A stretch of DNA of 64,000 nucleotides from Deltaproteobacteria bacterium (GCA_016190375.1 JACPQR010000015.1:1-64000); one strand, 5' to 3'. Shown: positions 1 to 9,076, numbered from the stretch's first letter. The notes: a model not told the origin generated them from the letters alone. Program-made: numbers and translations.

Positions 1-140
1 GAAGCGGTAGATGGTGTCGAAGCCGCCGCCGGCCGCCAGCCCAACGAGCAGCTTGAGCGTCTTGCCGCGGTAGAAGTCGGCCACCGCCTGCTCGTTGTAG
101 CTCGGCTTCGCGACCGTCGCGCCGGCTGCGGCGGCCGGTG
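1..140 (-). CDS. Partial TctC/Bug-type solute-binding protein, N-terminal mature region only
   Basis: The minus-strand frame from about 140 down to 1 encodes FYRGKTLKLLVG followed by GGGFDTIYRF. In TctC/Bug periplasmic binding proteins of tripartite tricarboxylate transporters, a FYKGKTI-like strand leads into a glycine-rich loop and a tyrosine-containing helix in the same order. The rest of the protein lies beyond the window. Upstream the frame runs into a Ser-Pro repeat made by the reverse complement of the GACGGC tract and stays open to about 285, with no ATG or GTG start and no signal peptide visible. The true N-terminus is therefore missing or was replaced at the low-complexity tract. 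Family assignment rests on about 35 residues. Confidence 0.5.
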
Positions 141-208
141 AGGGCGACGGCGACGGCGACGGTGACGGCGACGGTGACGAGGATGGCGACGGGGACGCGG
201 ACGGCGAC

Positions 209-808
209 GTGGACGTGGACGCGGACGCGGACGGGGATTCCGACTGGGACGGGGGATTCGACGGCGGCAGACCCGACGGGGGCGGCTACGACGGCGGATA
301 CGACGGCGGCGGATACGACGGCGGCGGCTACGACGGCGGATACGACGGCGGATATGACGGCGGCGGATATGACGGCGGCGGATCCGATGGCGGCGAGGAC
401 GGCGGACAACTCGTCGCCGGGGGCGGCGGCGCGCACTGCAGCTCGCTGGAGCAATGCGACGACGGTCTGGACTGCACCATCGATACCTGCGGCCGCGAGG
501 GGCGGTGCCGGCACGTGTCCGGCTGTTCGCAGGGACAAGCTTGCACGCGGCAGGGCTGTGCCTGCGACCGGGCCGGGGTCCGCTGCCTCGACCAGCGATC
601 GGAGCCGCTCCTGCGAGGCGACGTCGACTCGGACGGCGACGTCGACGTGAGCGATGCCGAGGAGTGCGAAGTCCGCGTCGACGGTAGCGTCGACTGCTGC
701 ACGCAGTACGCATTCGATTTCGAGGCGGATCTGAATCAGGCCCACGCCGACTGCGACGCGATCCTCGCCTGCACGATGGACGGGGATCCCCGCTGCGTCC
801 AGCAGTAG
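209..808 (+). CDS. Acidic Gly/Asp-repeat protein with Cys-rich tail, N-terminus missing
   Basis: The frame is open from 101. It begins with Asp-Gly/Asp-Ala repeats, continues as about 14 copies of a (G)YDGG or similar unit (roughly 240-410), and ends in a domain with many cysteines (CSSLEQCDDGLDCTIDTC). A DVDSDGDVDVSDAEE segment near the C-terminus resembles a dockerin or EF-hand calcium loop. Other lipoproteins in this window have a signal peptide and lipobox before such a linker, but here none precedes it. The GTG at 209 lies inside the repeat and is only the first usable start codon, so I treat the gene as 5'-truncated. Function is unknown; a calcium-binding surface protein is an inference. 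Confidence 0.55.
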   Translation: MDVDADADGDSDWDGGFDGGRPDGGGYDGGYDGGGYDGGGYDGGYDGGYDGGGYDGGGSDGGEDGGQLVAGGGGAHCSSLEQCDDGLDCTIDTCGREGRCRHVSGCSQGQACTRQGCACDRAGVRCLDQRSEPLLRGDVDSDGDVDVSDAEECEVRVDGSVDCCTQYAFDFEADLNQAHADCDAILACTMDGDPRCVQQ

Positions 809-833
809 CTGCGCGAACCGCCCGTCCGGCGCT

Positions 834-2402
834 TCACTCGCCAGGCAAGCAGGCGCCACCCTGAATCGTGCCACCCGCGGCCGTCAGCCGGTAGCGCGAG
901 CCGGCCGGACAGGCGGTCTCGGCGAGCGCCACCGCGCCGCAGCGCTTCGGGCCGCTCTCCTCGGCGAGGCAGACATTGCCCGATGGGTCGCCGCAATCCG
1001 AAGGCGCGGCGCACTCCTGCCCGATCGAGGCCGCGCTCGCGTAGGGGTGGAGCTGGGGATTGCCGTCGACGCCCATCACTCCGTAGAAGACCGAGCGGTA
1101 GCTGTTGAGCCATTCGTAGTTGAGATCCGAGACGATCCGGTAGAAGTCGACCGGCTGGTGATTTCTCTGCGCGTCGACCCGGATGAGGTTCCGGACGATC
1201 CCCATGGTGCCCCGCCCGTACGAGAAGTTCACGGTCGTGATCACGTCGAGGTCGTCCTCGCTCTTCTCGGGGCTCGCGTAGAGCATGTCCGCGTACTGGG
1301 AGTACGTCTGGCACCCCTGCGCGATCGCGAGCTGCTGCTTGCCGGTGAAGGGCGCCTCGGCGAGCTCCCAGTAGTTGACGGTCGCGACGCGCTCGGCGTC
1401 CAGGTAGAAGCCGAAGTACGGCCCCGCGTGGCCGTTGTAGAAGAACACGTCGCGGGTCGTCAGCTCCTCGAGCGCCAGGTCGTGCTGCTTCTGCCGGTCG
1501 CCCACGAACATCTCGCTGTTGAAGATCCGCACCTCCATCCTGACGTCGCGTCCCCCGGCCCGCGCCTCGAGGACCGCGGGGCCGCTCGTCGCGCCCAGGT
1601 CCTCGAAGCTCGGTGCCGGCATGTTGAAGCCGAGCTCCTCGAGCGTGTCCCATGCCTCGCGGGACTCCCGGAGATCGGAGCGGGCCTTGTTGTAGTCGTG
1701 GCCGTACAGGAGAGTGATGTCGTAGACGCCGTCGGCGACGAAGTCGGCGTAATGAGGGTACGCGTTGGCCGGGACCGGCAGCGGCCGGACCTCGCAGCGC
1801 ACGGTCTCGATCTCGCCCTGGTAGGTCGAGGGATCGAACTTGCGGATCTCGCCGCGCGGCACGTTCGCGGGATCGATCGTCGCCCCCAGCGGCATCTGCA
1901 GGTCGAAGGTCTGACCCTCCACGCCCACGAGCTTGGAGAGGAAGTCCCGCGGTCCGGCGACGTCGATGGTGAACCGCACCGAGTACCCCTGCGTGGCGTC
2001 GCCGATCACCTCGAGAGCCTCGACCGAGTAGTTGCGCACCATCGCGTGGAAGCCACCGTAGGACTCGTTCCGGAAGAAGACCTCGTCCTCGGTGATCTCG
2101 CCGTCGCCGTTGATGTCGATGCCGCGGAACTTGTCCGTGAGGAAGGTCGTGAGGTACAGGCCCACCGCCGTCAGACGGCGGCTGACGCGGTCGCCCCGGA
2201 TGACCTCGTCGGCGTACTCCTCGGCCGTCAAGGTCACCGGGATCGTGCCCGAGACCTCGAGCTCGGCCGCCACGTTCGAGTAGTAGTTGTCGGCCTTCCC
2301 CGGTGGCACCACCTCCAGGTCGTCGGGGTCGCCCTCCGGCGAGGAAGCGCAGGCGGCGATGGCGGCAAGGACGGCGGCGACGGCGGACGAGGGTACACGC
2401 AT
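834..2402 (-). CDS. Lipoprotein with EF-hand-like loop and caspase-like His/Cys motifs
   Basis: 522 aa from the ATG at 2402; the longer upstream frame is non-coding in character. The signal peptide ends in a lipobox (AAIAAC, Cys18), so an envelope lipoprotein is predicted. Residues 96-107 (DINGDGEITEDE) look like an EF-hand calcium loop. Two hydrophobic strand-plus-residue motifs follow: VFFYNGHAG (His325) and LAIAQGCQT (Cys364). Their order and spacing recall the catalytic His and Cys of clan CD peptidases (caspase/gingipain fold). I do not recognise the family. The C-terminus (about 465-522) is a small Cys-rich domain. The gene is divergent from the lipoprotein gene at 2584. Peptidase activity is a hypothesis; lipoprotein status is well supported. 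Confidence 0.75.
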   Translation of the reverse strand: MRVPSSAVAAVLAAIAACASSPEGDPDDLEVVPPGKADNYYSNVAAELEVSGTIPVTLTAEEYADEVIRGDRVSRRLTAVGLYLTTFLTDKFRGIDINGDGEITEDEVFFRNESYGGFHAMVRNYSVEALEVIGDATQGYSVRFTIDVAGPRDFLSKLVGVEGQTFDLQMPLGATIDPANVPRGEIRKFDPSTYQGEIETVRCEVRPLPVPANAYPHYADFVADGVYDITLLYGHDYNKARSDLRESREAWDTLEELGFNMPAPSFEDLGATSGPAVLEARAGGRDVRMEVRIFNSEMFVGDRQKQHDLALEELTTRDVFFYNGHAGPYFGFYLDAERVATVNYWELAEAPFTGKQQLAIAQGCQTYSQYADMLYASPEKSEDDLDVITTVNFSYGRGTMGIVRNLIRVDAQRNHQPVDFYRIVSDLNYEWLNSYRSVFYGVMGVDGNPQLHPYASAASIGQECAAPSDCGDPSGNVCLAEESGPKRCGAVALAETACPAGSRYRLTAAGGTIQGGACLPGE

Positions 2403-2583
2403 GCGTGGGCTCCTTCGAGCGAACCAGTTCGGAGCTGCAATGGGCGTGCCCTCCGCCCGACACGAGCTCCTTCGGGATTCGCCCGGGAGAGACGGCTGCA
2501 GTTGCGGCCAGGCTGGTTCCAAACGTCTCCAATCCCGAGCACGCGCTTCCCGAACGCGCGGTGCGCCGGTACACTCCGCCGCC

Positions 2584-3351
2584 ATGGCGCGAGGGCTGGT
2601 CGTGGTGTTCCTTGGGCTCGCGGGGTGTCCCGACCTCGGAGCTCCCGTGGTCTCTGCAGACCCAGGGACGATCTCGGGTGCGATCTCCTACACCGCAGTC
2701 TCCAGCCGGCCGCTCGTGGTCGAGGCTTGGGACTCGATGCCGCCGGTGGGCGCACCGCTCTCGACGACGACGATCGCGAGCCCCACCTTCCCGCAGCCCT
2801 ACGTCCTCTCGGGCGTGCCGGCCGGCGCCGTGTTCCTGACCGCGCGGCTGGGCGACCAGGCGGGGCAGCCCGGCGTGCTCGGGAGCTACCCCAGCATCGT
2901 CGAGGTGTCGGCCGTCGACCTCCAGGACGGCGGCGGGCTGCGCGGAGCTGACTTCGCGCTCGCCGACGAGGGCGATCGCCCCGGCGGTCCCGTGGTCCAG
3001 GCCGAGACTCGCGCGATCTCCGGCAGGGTGGGCTTCGCCGGCGTGGTTCGTCCCGGCGACGCGCTCCGCGGAGCGCTCTACGCCAGCTACCCGCCGCGGG
3101 GCGCGCCGGCCGACTTCCAGATCCTGAACGCCCTCCAGCCGGTGTTCCCCCACGAGTACCGGTTCACCGGCGTGCGCGACGGCAACTACTTCACGGTCTT
3201 CTACCTCGATCGCGGCGGCGACTCGCCCTTCGGTCCCGGCTACGGGGACGTGATCGCGTGGGCCACGGATCCCCGGGGAAGCCCGGTACCGACGACGATC
3301 GCCCTCGGCGCGAGCCGCTCGGGAGTGGATCTGCAGATTCCCGCGCAGTGA
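2584..3351 (+). CDS. Predicted lipoprotein with repeated Ig/carboxypeptidase-regulatory-like segments
   Basis: 255 aa. The chosen ATG gives a compact signal peptide with a lipobox-like LGLAGC; the upstream extension lacks one and overlaps the promoter side of the divergent gene. The body holds two similar segments (GTISGAISY...SGVPAGAVFLTARLGD and RAISGRVGFAG...TGVRDGNYFTVFYLD), each looking like a beta-sandwich of the carboxypeptidase-regulatory or prealbumin-like type. There are no catalytic motifs. A surface lipoprotein with two beta-sandwich domains is the best description. The following acyl-CoA ligase starts 17 bp downstream, so the two are probably co-transcribed, though no functional link is evident. 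Confidence 0.7.
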   Translation: MARGLVVVFLGLAGCPDLGAPVVSADPGTISGAISYTAVSSRPLVVEAWDSMPPVGAPLSTTTIASPTFPQPYVLSGVPAGAVFLTARLGDQAGQPGVLGSYPSIVEVSAVDLQDGGGLRGADFALADEGDRPGGPVVQAETRAISGRVGFAGVVRPGDALRGALYASYPPRGAPADFQILNALQPVFPHEYRFTGVRDGNYFTVFYLDRGGDSPFGPGYGDVIAWATDPRGSPVPTTIALGASRSGVDLQIPAQ

Positions 3352-3368
3352 GCGGATGGAGGTCTACG

Positions 3369-5168
3369 GTGGAACGATCGATCCTGCACGTCTTCTTCGA
3401 GACCGCCGCCGCCAGGGGCGATGGCGACGCCCTTCGCTACAAGGACCGGGGGCTGTGGAAGGCCGTCTCCTGGCGTGACTACGCGCGCAGGGTTCGGCTC
3501 GTCGCGCGCGGGCTCGTGAAGCTCGGGCTCCAGAAGGGCGGCGCCGTCGCGATCACCGGGAACAACTGCCCCGAGTGGCTGATCGCGGACCTGGCGACGA
3601 TGGCGGCGGGCGGTGTGCCGGCGCCGATCTACACGACGGTCACGGCCGAACAGGCCGCGTACATCGTGGGCCACAGCGAGGCGACGATCTTCATCGCCGA
3701 CACGATCGACCAGGTGAGGAAGATCAAGACCAAGGCGGCGGAGCTCCCGAAGCTGGCTCACTTCATCGTGATGAGGCCGGTGACGAACGGGGAAGGGGAG
3801 GGTGTCATCGACCTCGGGGCCCTCGAGAAGCTGGGCGAGGGCGTGGACGAGAAGGATCTCGAGGCCCGCCTGGAGTTGCTCGAGCCCACCGGCCTCGCCA
3901 CCCTCATCTACACGTCCGGTACGACCGGACCGCCCAAGGGCGTGATGCTGTCGCACAGGAACCTCGTGTTCACGGCCCGGGCGGCGAGTGACTCCATGGG
4001 CGTGGAGGGCGCCGAGGTCTTCGCCTCGTACCTGCCGCTCAGCCACATCGCCGAGCAGATGATCTCGATCCACCTCGCGGTCACTACTGGATCGACAGCG
4101 TGGTTCGTCGAGAGCCTCGACAAGCTCGGCGACAACCTGCGGGAGATCCACCCGACGGTGTTCGTCGGCGTCCCGCGTGTATGGGAGAAGATCCAGGCGA
4201 AGATGATGGAGGCGGGAGCCGCGGCGCCCCCGCTTCGCAAGAAGATCGTGGCATGGGCGAAGGGCGTGGGGATCGAGGCCGCGCGTGGTCGCATGGAGGG
4301 CCGCGAGCCCGGCCTCGGCTACAAGATCGCAGACAAGCTCGTCTACTCCAAGGTCCGCGATCGGCTCGGTCTCGAGCGTTGCCGGCTCTGCGTGACGAGC
4401 GCCGCTCCCATCGCGCGCGCGACGCTCGAGTTCTTCCATTCCCTCGGCCTGCCGATCTACGAGGTCTACGGGATGAGCGAGTGCACCGGGCCAGCCACGA
4501 CCTCGATGCCGAAGGCCTTCCGCATCGGCAAGGTCGGCAAGGTCATGCCGGGCACCGAGCTGAAGATCGCCGAGGACGGCGAGGTCTGCATGCGCGGCGA
4601 CCACGTCTTCCTCGGTTACTACAAGGACGAGGCCTCGACCCGCGAGGCGCTCGACGCCGAGGGCTGGCTGCACTCCGGCGACGTCGGGCAGATCGACTCG
4701 CAGGGCTTCCTGCAGATCACCGACCGCAAGAAGGACCTCATCATCACGGCCGGCGGCAAGAACGTGGCCCCGCAGAACCTCGAGGCCTTGCTCAAGGGCA
4801 TCGCCGGGATCGGCCAGACGGTGGTCCTCGGCGACCGGATGAAGTACCTCGCGGCGCTCCTCACGATCGATCCCGAGGCGGCGGCGCGCGTGGCGGCAGA
4901 GTGCGGTGCGCGTGGGTCGACCCCCGCGGATCTCGCCACGGACCCCGCGTTCGCGGCCCACGTACAGAAGGGCGTCGACGCGGTCAACTCCCAGCTCGCG
5001 AAGTACGAGACCATCAAGAGGTGGAAGCTCCTGCCCGGCGAGTTCACCATCGACGGCGGCGAGCTCACACCCACGATGAAGATCAAACGCAAGGTGATCC
5101 GCGACAAGTACGCGACCGAGATCGCCGCGCTCTTCCCGCCCGACGCGGCGGAAGCGATCTCGGCCTAG
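3369..5168 (+). CDS. Long-chain fatty-acid--CoA ligase (FadD15-like AMP-dependent synthetase)
   Basis: 599 aa from a GTG at 3369, which has a good Shine-Dalgarno (GGAGG) about 8 bases upstream; the longer frame overlaps the previous gene. It activates fatty acids as acyl-adenylates and transfers them to CoA in the cytoplasm or at the inner membrane. The phosphate-binding signature YTSGTTGPPKGVMLSH is near residue 180, a YGMSECTGP adenine-binding motif near 365, and a YYKDEAST...LHSGDVG...DRKKDLIITAGGKN hinge and C-terminal lid follow. Length matches FadD15-type enzymes. It could feed lipids to beta-oxidation or to membrane synthesis; the substrate chain length cannot be read from sequence. 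Confidence 0.93.
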   Translation: MERSILHVFFETAAARGDGDALRYKDRGLWKAVSWRDYARRVRLVARGLVKLGLQKGGAVAITGNNCPEWLIADLATMAAGGVPAPIYTTVTAEQAAYIVGHSEATIFIADTIDQVRKIKTKAAELPKLAHFIVMRPVTNGEGEGVIDLGALEKLGEGVDEKDLEARLELLEPTGLATLIYTSGTTGPPKGVMLSHRNLVFTARAASDSMGVEGAEVFASYLPLSHIAEQMISIHLAVTTGSTAWFVESLDKLGDNLREIHPTVFVGVPRVWEKIQAKMMEAGAAAPPLRKKIVAWAKGVGIEAARGRMEGREPGLGYKIADKLVYSKVRDRLGLERCRLCVTSAAPIARATLEFFHSLGLPIYEVYGMSECTGPATTSMPKAFRIGKVGKVMPGTELKIAEDGEVCMRGDHVFLGYYKDEASTREALDAEGWLHSGDVGQIDSQGFLQITDRKKDLIITAGGKNVAPQNLEALLKGIAGIGQTVVLGDRMKYLAALLTIDPEAAARVAAECGARGSTPADLATDPAFAAHVQKGVDAVNSQLAKYETIKRWKLLPGEFTIDGGELTPTMKIKRKVIRDKYATEIAALFPPDAAEAISA

Positions 5169-5178
5169 CACCACCGTC

Positions 5179-7335
5179 GTGCGGCTCGCCTCGATCGTTC
5201 TCCTCGGCCTCGCGGCGTGCGCCGACTGCGGCGACGGTGCGAAGCCTCGGTTGGACGCTGGAGGCGACGGCGGGATCGACGCCGCGCCCGATTCGCCCGC
5301 GCGCTGGGCCGGGGGACGCGTGGGCGTGGTGGTGGTCGACCAGGGAGGTGCGCCCGTCGAGGGTGCCACCGTGCTGACCGGCGGAAGTCTCGAGTGGGAG
5401 ACGACCGGCGCCGACGGGAGCGCGAGCGTCGAGGTCGGCGACGACGGCGTCACGGACCGCTGGGTGATCGCCGCAAAGCGCGGATGGCGCAACTCCGGCG
5501 CGGACCTCGACGAGTACGCCGCCCCCGCGGGGCCAGTGACGATCGAGCTATCCGGCCTGCCGGACAGCGACAATCCGGCTTACGTCTTCGCGGAGGGCGG
5601 GACGAGCGAGTCGCCGAACACCTCGCAGTGCGGGCACTGCCACCGCACGATCGCCGACCAGTGGAACCAGTCGAGGCACCACGGTGCGCTCCAGAACCCT
5701 CGTACCCGGGACCTGTACAACGGCTCGGCCATCCTCGCTCCCGACGAGGCGGCCTGCCAGTTGCTCGGTGGCCGCTGGCTGGAGTCGCGGCTCGCCGGCG
5801 CCGACGAGGGCACCGAGGAGCGCTGCTACGTGGACCGGGGCGTCCTGCCGGACCTCAACGACGGTTGCGGAGGACCGGAGGAGCTCCCTTGCGACCATCG
5901 GGACATTCCGGACGAGGCGCTCGCGAACCTCGGTCGTTGCGGCGACTGCCACGGCGCGGCCATCCCCGCCGCGCGTCCCGGCCGCGTCGACCTCAACGAT
6001 GCGGTCGGCACCACGTTCACGGAGGGGATCTCGTGCGACCTCTGCCACAAGATCGGCGACGTCGTGATCGGCCCGGCCCCGGGGATCGACGGCGCGATCC
6101 GGCTCCTCCGGCCAGGCAAGCCCTCCGAGCGGGGGCCCACCGAGTACGAGCCGATCACCTTCGGCCCGTACCCGGACGTCTTGAACCCGCTCATGGGCGC
6201 GAGCTACCAGCCTCAGTTCCGGACGGGCGAGGTCTGCTCGGGCTGCCACGAGTACGCGCAGGATCCTCTTCGACCCGACGAGCAGGACCTCGTGGACCGT
6301 GAGCGCTGGCCGGACGGCATTCCCGTCCACACGACGTGGAGCGAGTGGGCCGCGAGCGATTACTCGCCCTCTGCCCCTTGCCCGGTCTGCCACATGCCGC
6401 CGATCGACGAGGACACCGCGATCGGCAACCTCTCGGACGGCAGCCTGGGACCCGGGCTCGCCGCGGGGTGGCTCAGGGCGCCCGGCGAGATTCGTTCCCA
6501 CGGCTTCCTCGGCCCCGACACCATCGGCGCCGACGCCGCCTCGGTCGAGCTCTCGGTCACCGAAGCCGGCGGACTCGCGGAGGCGACCGTGACGGTCGCG
6601 AACCTCGGCGCGGGGCACGCGCTTCCGACGGGCGAGCCGCTGCGGCAGATCGCGGTCCTGCTGTCCGCGACGCTCGACGGAGATCCGATCGCCGCGGTCG
6701 GCGGGCGCGCGATCCCGGACGTCGGCGGATCGCTGCAAGAGGGCACCGTGGGCGCGGACGTGCTGATCGCCGCTCCCGACCAGCTCGTCTTCGCCGGTCG
6801 CTCGCTCGACGGCCTCGAAGGTCTGCGGGTCCGCGTCGTGCGGCCGACGGGCGAATGGGACGACTACGCTGGCCCGGGAGTCGGCTGGTTCACCGAGGTC
6901 TCGCGCACGCCCGAGGAGAAGAACCTGCCCATCGAGGATCTCGTCGAGGACGTCGCCGTCGAGTCGGGTGCGGGCGACACCGTGACTCTCGAGCAGGGCA
7001 CGAACGCAGAGCCCGGCGATCGCGTCTACCTCGTGACGGGCGAGGACGAGTGGGCAGGAGCCGCGGGGATCCTGTTCGCGAAGATCCTCGTCGACGCTGA
7101 CGGCCTCCGCGGGGTCCCGCACTATCGTGCGGTCGGCGTCGCGAGCGACAACCGGATCGCCGCCGGCGCCGGCGCGACTTCGACACACCTCTTCCCGGCT
7201 CCGCTGGCGGGCGAGACCCTCGAGGTGACCGCGCGCCTCGTGTACCGCCGTGCGACCGAGCGCGTCGCGCGCGCCTACGGCTGGCCGCTCGACGACTTGG
7301 TGCTGAGCACCGTATCGCGCCGCCTCGAGCGCTGA
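5179..7335 (+). CDS. Multiheme c-type cytochrome lipoprotein (five CxxCH)
   Basis: 718 aa with a GTG start 10 bases after the ligase stop. The signal peptide ends in LLGLAAC (lipobox). Residues about 45-140 form a beta-rich carboxypeptidase-regulatory-like domain. The middle carries five heme c sites: CGHCH, CGDCH, CDLCH, CSGCH and CPVCH (from about residue 150 to 410). This arrangement resembles the multiheme cytochrome families related to NrfA/hydroxylamine oxidoreductase, although I cannot place it in a subfamily. The C-terminal 300 residues are beta-rich and include GAGHALPTGEPLRQ, typical of proteins annotated as cytochrome c-related. It is probably outside the inner membrane in electron transfer. 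Its 3' end overlaps the convergent heme gene by 61 bp. Confidence 0.88.
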   Translation: MRLASIVLLGLAACADCGDGAKPRLDAGGDGGIDAAPDSPARWAGGRVGVVVVDQGGAPVEGATVLTGGSLEWETTGADGSASVEVGDDGVTDRWVIAAKRGWRNSGADLDEYAAPAGPVTIELSGLPDSDNPAYVFAEGGTSESPNTSQCGHCHRTIADQWNQSRHHGALQNPRTRDLYNGSAILAPDEAACQLLGGRWLESRLAGADEGTEERCYVDRGVLPDLNDGCGGPEELPCDHRDIPDEALANLGRCGDCHGAAIPAARPGRVDLNDAVGTTFTEGISCDLCHKIGDVVIGPAPGIDGAIRLLRPGKPSERGPTEYEPITFGPYPDVLNPLMGASYQPQFRTGEVCSGCHEYAQDPLRPDEQDLVDRERWPDGIPVHTTWSEWAASDYSPSAPCPVCHMPPIDEDTAIGNLSDGSLGPGLAAGWLRAPGEIRSHGFLGPDTIGADAASVELSVTEAGGLAEATVTVANLGAGHALPTGEPLRQIAVLLSATLDGDPIAAVGGRAIPDVGGSLQEGTVGADVLIAAPDQLVFAGRSLDGLEGLRVRVVRPTGEWDDYAGPGVGWFTEVSRTPEEKNLPIEDLVEDVAVESGAGDTVTLEQGTNAEPGDRVYLVTGEDEWAGAAGILFAKILVDADGLRGVPHYRAVGVASDNRIAAGAGATSTHLFPAPLAGETLEVTARLVYRRATERVARAYGWPLDDLVLSTVSRRLER

Positions 7336-8285
7336 GCGACCCGCTCGCCGGCGTCCCACCGGATCTCCTCGTGGCAACCAACGCAGAGCTGGTCGATCCG
7401 ACCCGCGGCGAGCGTGAGCGCCGGAAGGTCCCTCTTGCGTGCCTCGCGCCGCAGGACGGCCGCGCGTCCCTCCAGGATCTCCGCGACCAGCGTGAGGTGC
7501 TCGCCGCGCGTCATCTCCGCGTCCTCGCCCGGCGGATCCGGTGGCGGCTCGCGGCCCTCCTCGTGCTCGCCCGCCTCATCGTCTCCGTGCGGCTCGTGGT
7601 GGCTCGGGCGGGCGGCGCCTTCGAGGGTCCGCGGGCCCTCTTCCCCGATCCAGCGCGCGAGCCGTTCCATCCTGCCGGCCTCGGTGGCCACGACCTCGAA
7701 GTCCTCGGTGCGGGGTCTTTCGGCGATCATGCGTGCGACCCGCGTGTGGACCGCGGCCCACGACGCGCGAAGCTGCCCCATCGACTCGAGCAGGTCCGAT
7801 GGTCGACCGACTCGCGTCGTCGGCGGCGCCAGGGCGCCGTCCGCAGCGGCCTTCACCGCCACGCCCGAGTGGAAGACGAGCACCTCGCCTCCGATCCAGC
7901 CGGTCGCGAGGACGACCACCGACGTCGCGATCGCCCATCCGAGCGTCCCGCGCCCGCTGAGCTGGGATCGAAACCGGAGCTTCAGCCGCAAGAGGGCGAA
8001 GCCGCCGAGCATGGCCGTCGAAAGAGCGCCAAGCGCAAGGTGCAGGTAGCGCCACAGGTCGAGCCCGCCGGGCCACTCGACGACCGCATTGGACACGAGG
8101 CCGAACGCGAAGGTGCCGAGCGTGATGGCTGCGGCGCTGACGGTGGCGACGTCTCCGGCAAAGGTCCACCGGTCGGACCGCCGCCACAGCCCCATCGCGT
8201 ACGCGAGAACCATGATCGGCAAGGCGCCGAGCGTGAAGTGAACCAGCGCCGGATGAATCGTCACGAGCCGGATCGGTTCGAGCAT
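7275..8285 (-). CDS. DUF2231-type membrane protein with C-terminal c-heme site
   Basis: 336 aa. The N-terminal 150 residues hold four predicted membrane helices beginning IHPALVHFTLGALPIMVLAY; the HPxxVHFxxG motif is the hallmark of DUF2231, a predicted heme-associated membrane domain. A soluble helical region follows with His- and Glu-rich HHEPHGDDEAGEHEEG, then a single CVGCH heme c site near residue 295 in a cytochrome c-prime-like helical context. It is probably an inner-membrane electron-transfer protein with a periplasmic heme domain. It is the downstream partner of the gene ending at 8331 (45 bp gap) and converges on the five-heme cytochrome, overlapping it by 61 bp. Confidence 0.82.
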   Translation of the reverse strand: MLEPIRLVTIHPALVHFTLGALPIMVLAYAMGLWRRSDRWTFAGDVATVSAAAITLGTFAFGLVSNAVVEWPGGLDLWRYLHLALGALSTAMLGGFALLRLKLRFRSQLSGRGTLGWAIATSVVVLATGWIGGEVLVFHSGVAVKAAADGALAPPTTRVGRPSDLLESMGQLRASWAAVHTRVARMIAERPRTEDFEVVATEAGRMERLARWIGEEGPRTLEGAARPSHHEPHGDDEAGEHEEGREPPPDPPGEDAEMTRGEHLTLVAEILEGRAAVLRREARKRDLPALTLAAGRIDQLCVGCHEEIRWDAGERVAQRSRRRDTVLSTKSSSGQP

Positions 8286-8330
8286 CTCCTCGAGGGCAGC
8301 AACGCTCGTGCCTGCGCCCGGGGCGGATCT

Positions 8331-9017
8331 TTACTTGCGCGCCCTCGCGAGGGCCTTCGCCTCGATGAGCTCCGTGACCCGTGCCCAGGCTTCCCGCTCC
8401 TCGCTGGTGGCCCTCCAGAGCGTGAAGTGGCAGGTCGGGGCTCCCGAGGGAATCGTCGAGTCGAACCGGACCTCCCAGCCCTTCAGGCTGGAGCCGCCGG
8501 GTCGCTCGCCCGCCGCGTCGATCATCCCCTGGACGAGGTAGCGCTGCACGCGGCAGTCGAACGCGCCGTAGTGATCCTGGTGCGGGCACCAGACGATGTC
8601 GAAGCTCACCTTCGAGTCGTCCTCGATGCGCGGCTCCTCGATCGACGCGTAGGGGATGCGGTTGATCACGGTCGCATAGAACGACGCGACCTCCGCCTCG
8701 CTCGCCGACTCGGGCAGCGCCGCGCCCTCGAGGATCTGCCGGCCCACGTCCCGACCGATGCGCCGCAACGCCTCCCCGACGACGCGCTGTCCCTCCGCTC
8801 CCCAGCGCTCCTCGACCGACCGCAGGATCTCGACGACCGCCATCGCCTGCATCGTCCCCCACTGCCAGAGCACGGCGGGGTCGAAGTCGGGACGAGAGAG
8901 CACGTCGCGGCGGAGCCGCTCCAGACCCTTCGCGTAGGGTTGCTGAAACCGGAACTCCGCCCACGCCGGCTCGTCCCGGTCTTCCCAGTGAGGCTTCGGT
9001 CGTCGGTCGTCGTCCAT
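8331..9017 (-). CDS. Hypothetical protein, possibly L-2-amino-thiazoline-4-carboxylate hydrolase-like
   Basis: 228 aa from the ATG at 9017 (MDDDRRPKPHWEDRD). It is soluble, without signal peptide or membrane segment. The core has helical Arg-rich segments, then a beta-rich half containing RIPYASIEEPRIEDDSKV and FDIVWCPHQDHYGAFDCRV. A Cys-His pair and the general layout faintly recall the ATC-hydrolase-like (PF14196) family, but I am not confident. It is 45 bp upstream of the DUF2231-heme gene in the same direction, so both probably share a transcript. Confidence 0.6.
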   Translation of the reverse strand: MDDDRRPKPHWEDRDEPAWAEFRFQQPYAKGLERLRRDVLSRPDFDPAVLWQWGTMQAMAVVEILRSVEERWGAEGQRVVGEALRRIGRDVGRQILEGAALPESASEAEVASFYATVINRIPYASIEEPRIEDDSKVSFDIVWCPHQDHYGAFDCRVQRYLVQGMIDAAGERPGGSSLKGWEVRFDSTIPSGAPTCHFTLWRATSEEREAWARVTELIEAKALARARK

Positions 9018-9032
9018 CCGGTGAGCGTACGC

Positions 9033-9061
9033 TTGACCACGCAGGAAAGGGGCGCTAGAAG
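9033..9061 (+). promoter_or_regulatory. Sigma-70-type promoter of tRNA-Ala
   Basis: TTGACC at 9033-9038 and TAGAAG at 9056-9061 are separated by 17 bases. A start at about 9068 would leave a leader of about 9 bases before the tRNA, which is normal for a stable RNA gene. Confidence 0.65.
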
Positions 9062-9076
9062 CCCTCAATCGAGTTC

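Noticed and set aside
7275..7335. Gene-end overlap as a misannotated frameshift.
   Set aside because: Both frames keep coding character to their stops, and the minus-strand CVGCH lies well before the overlap.
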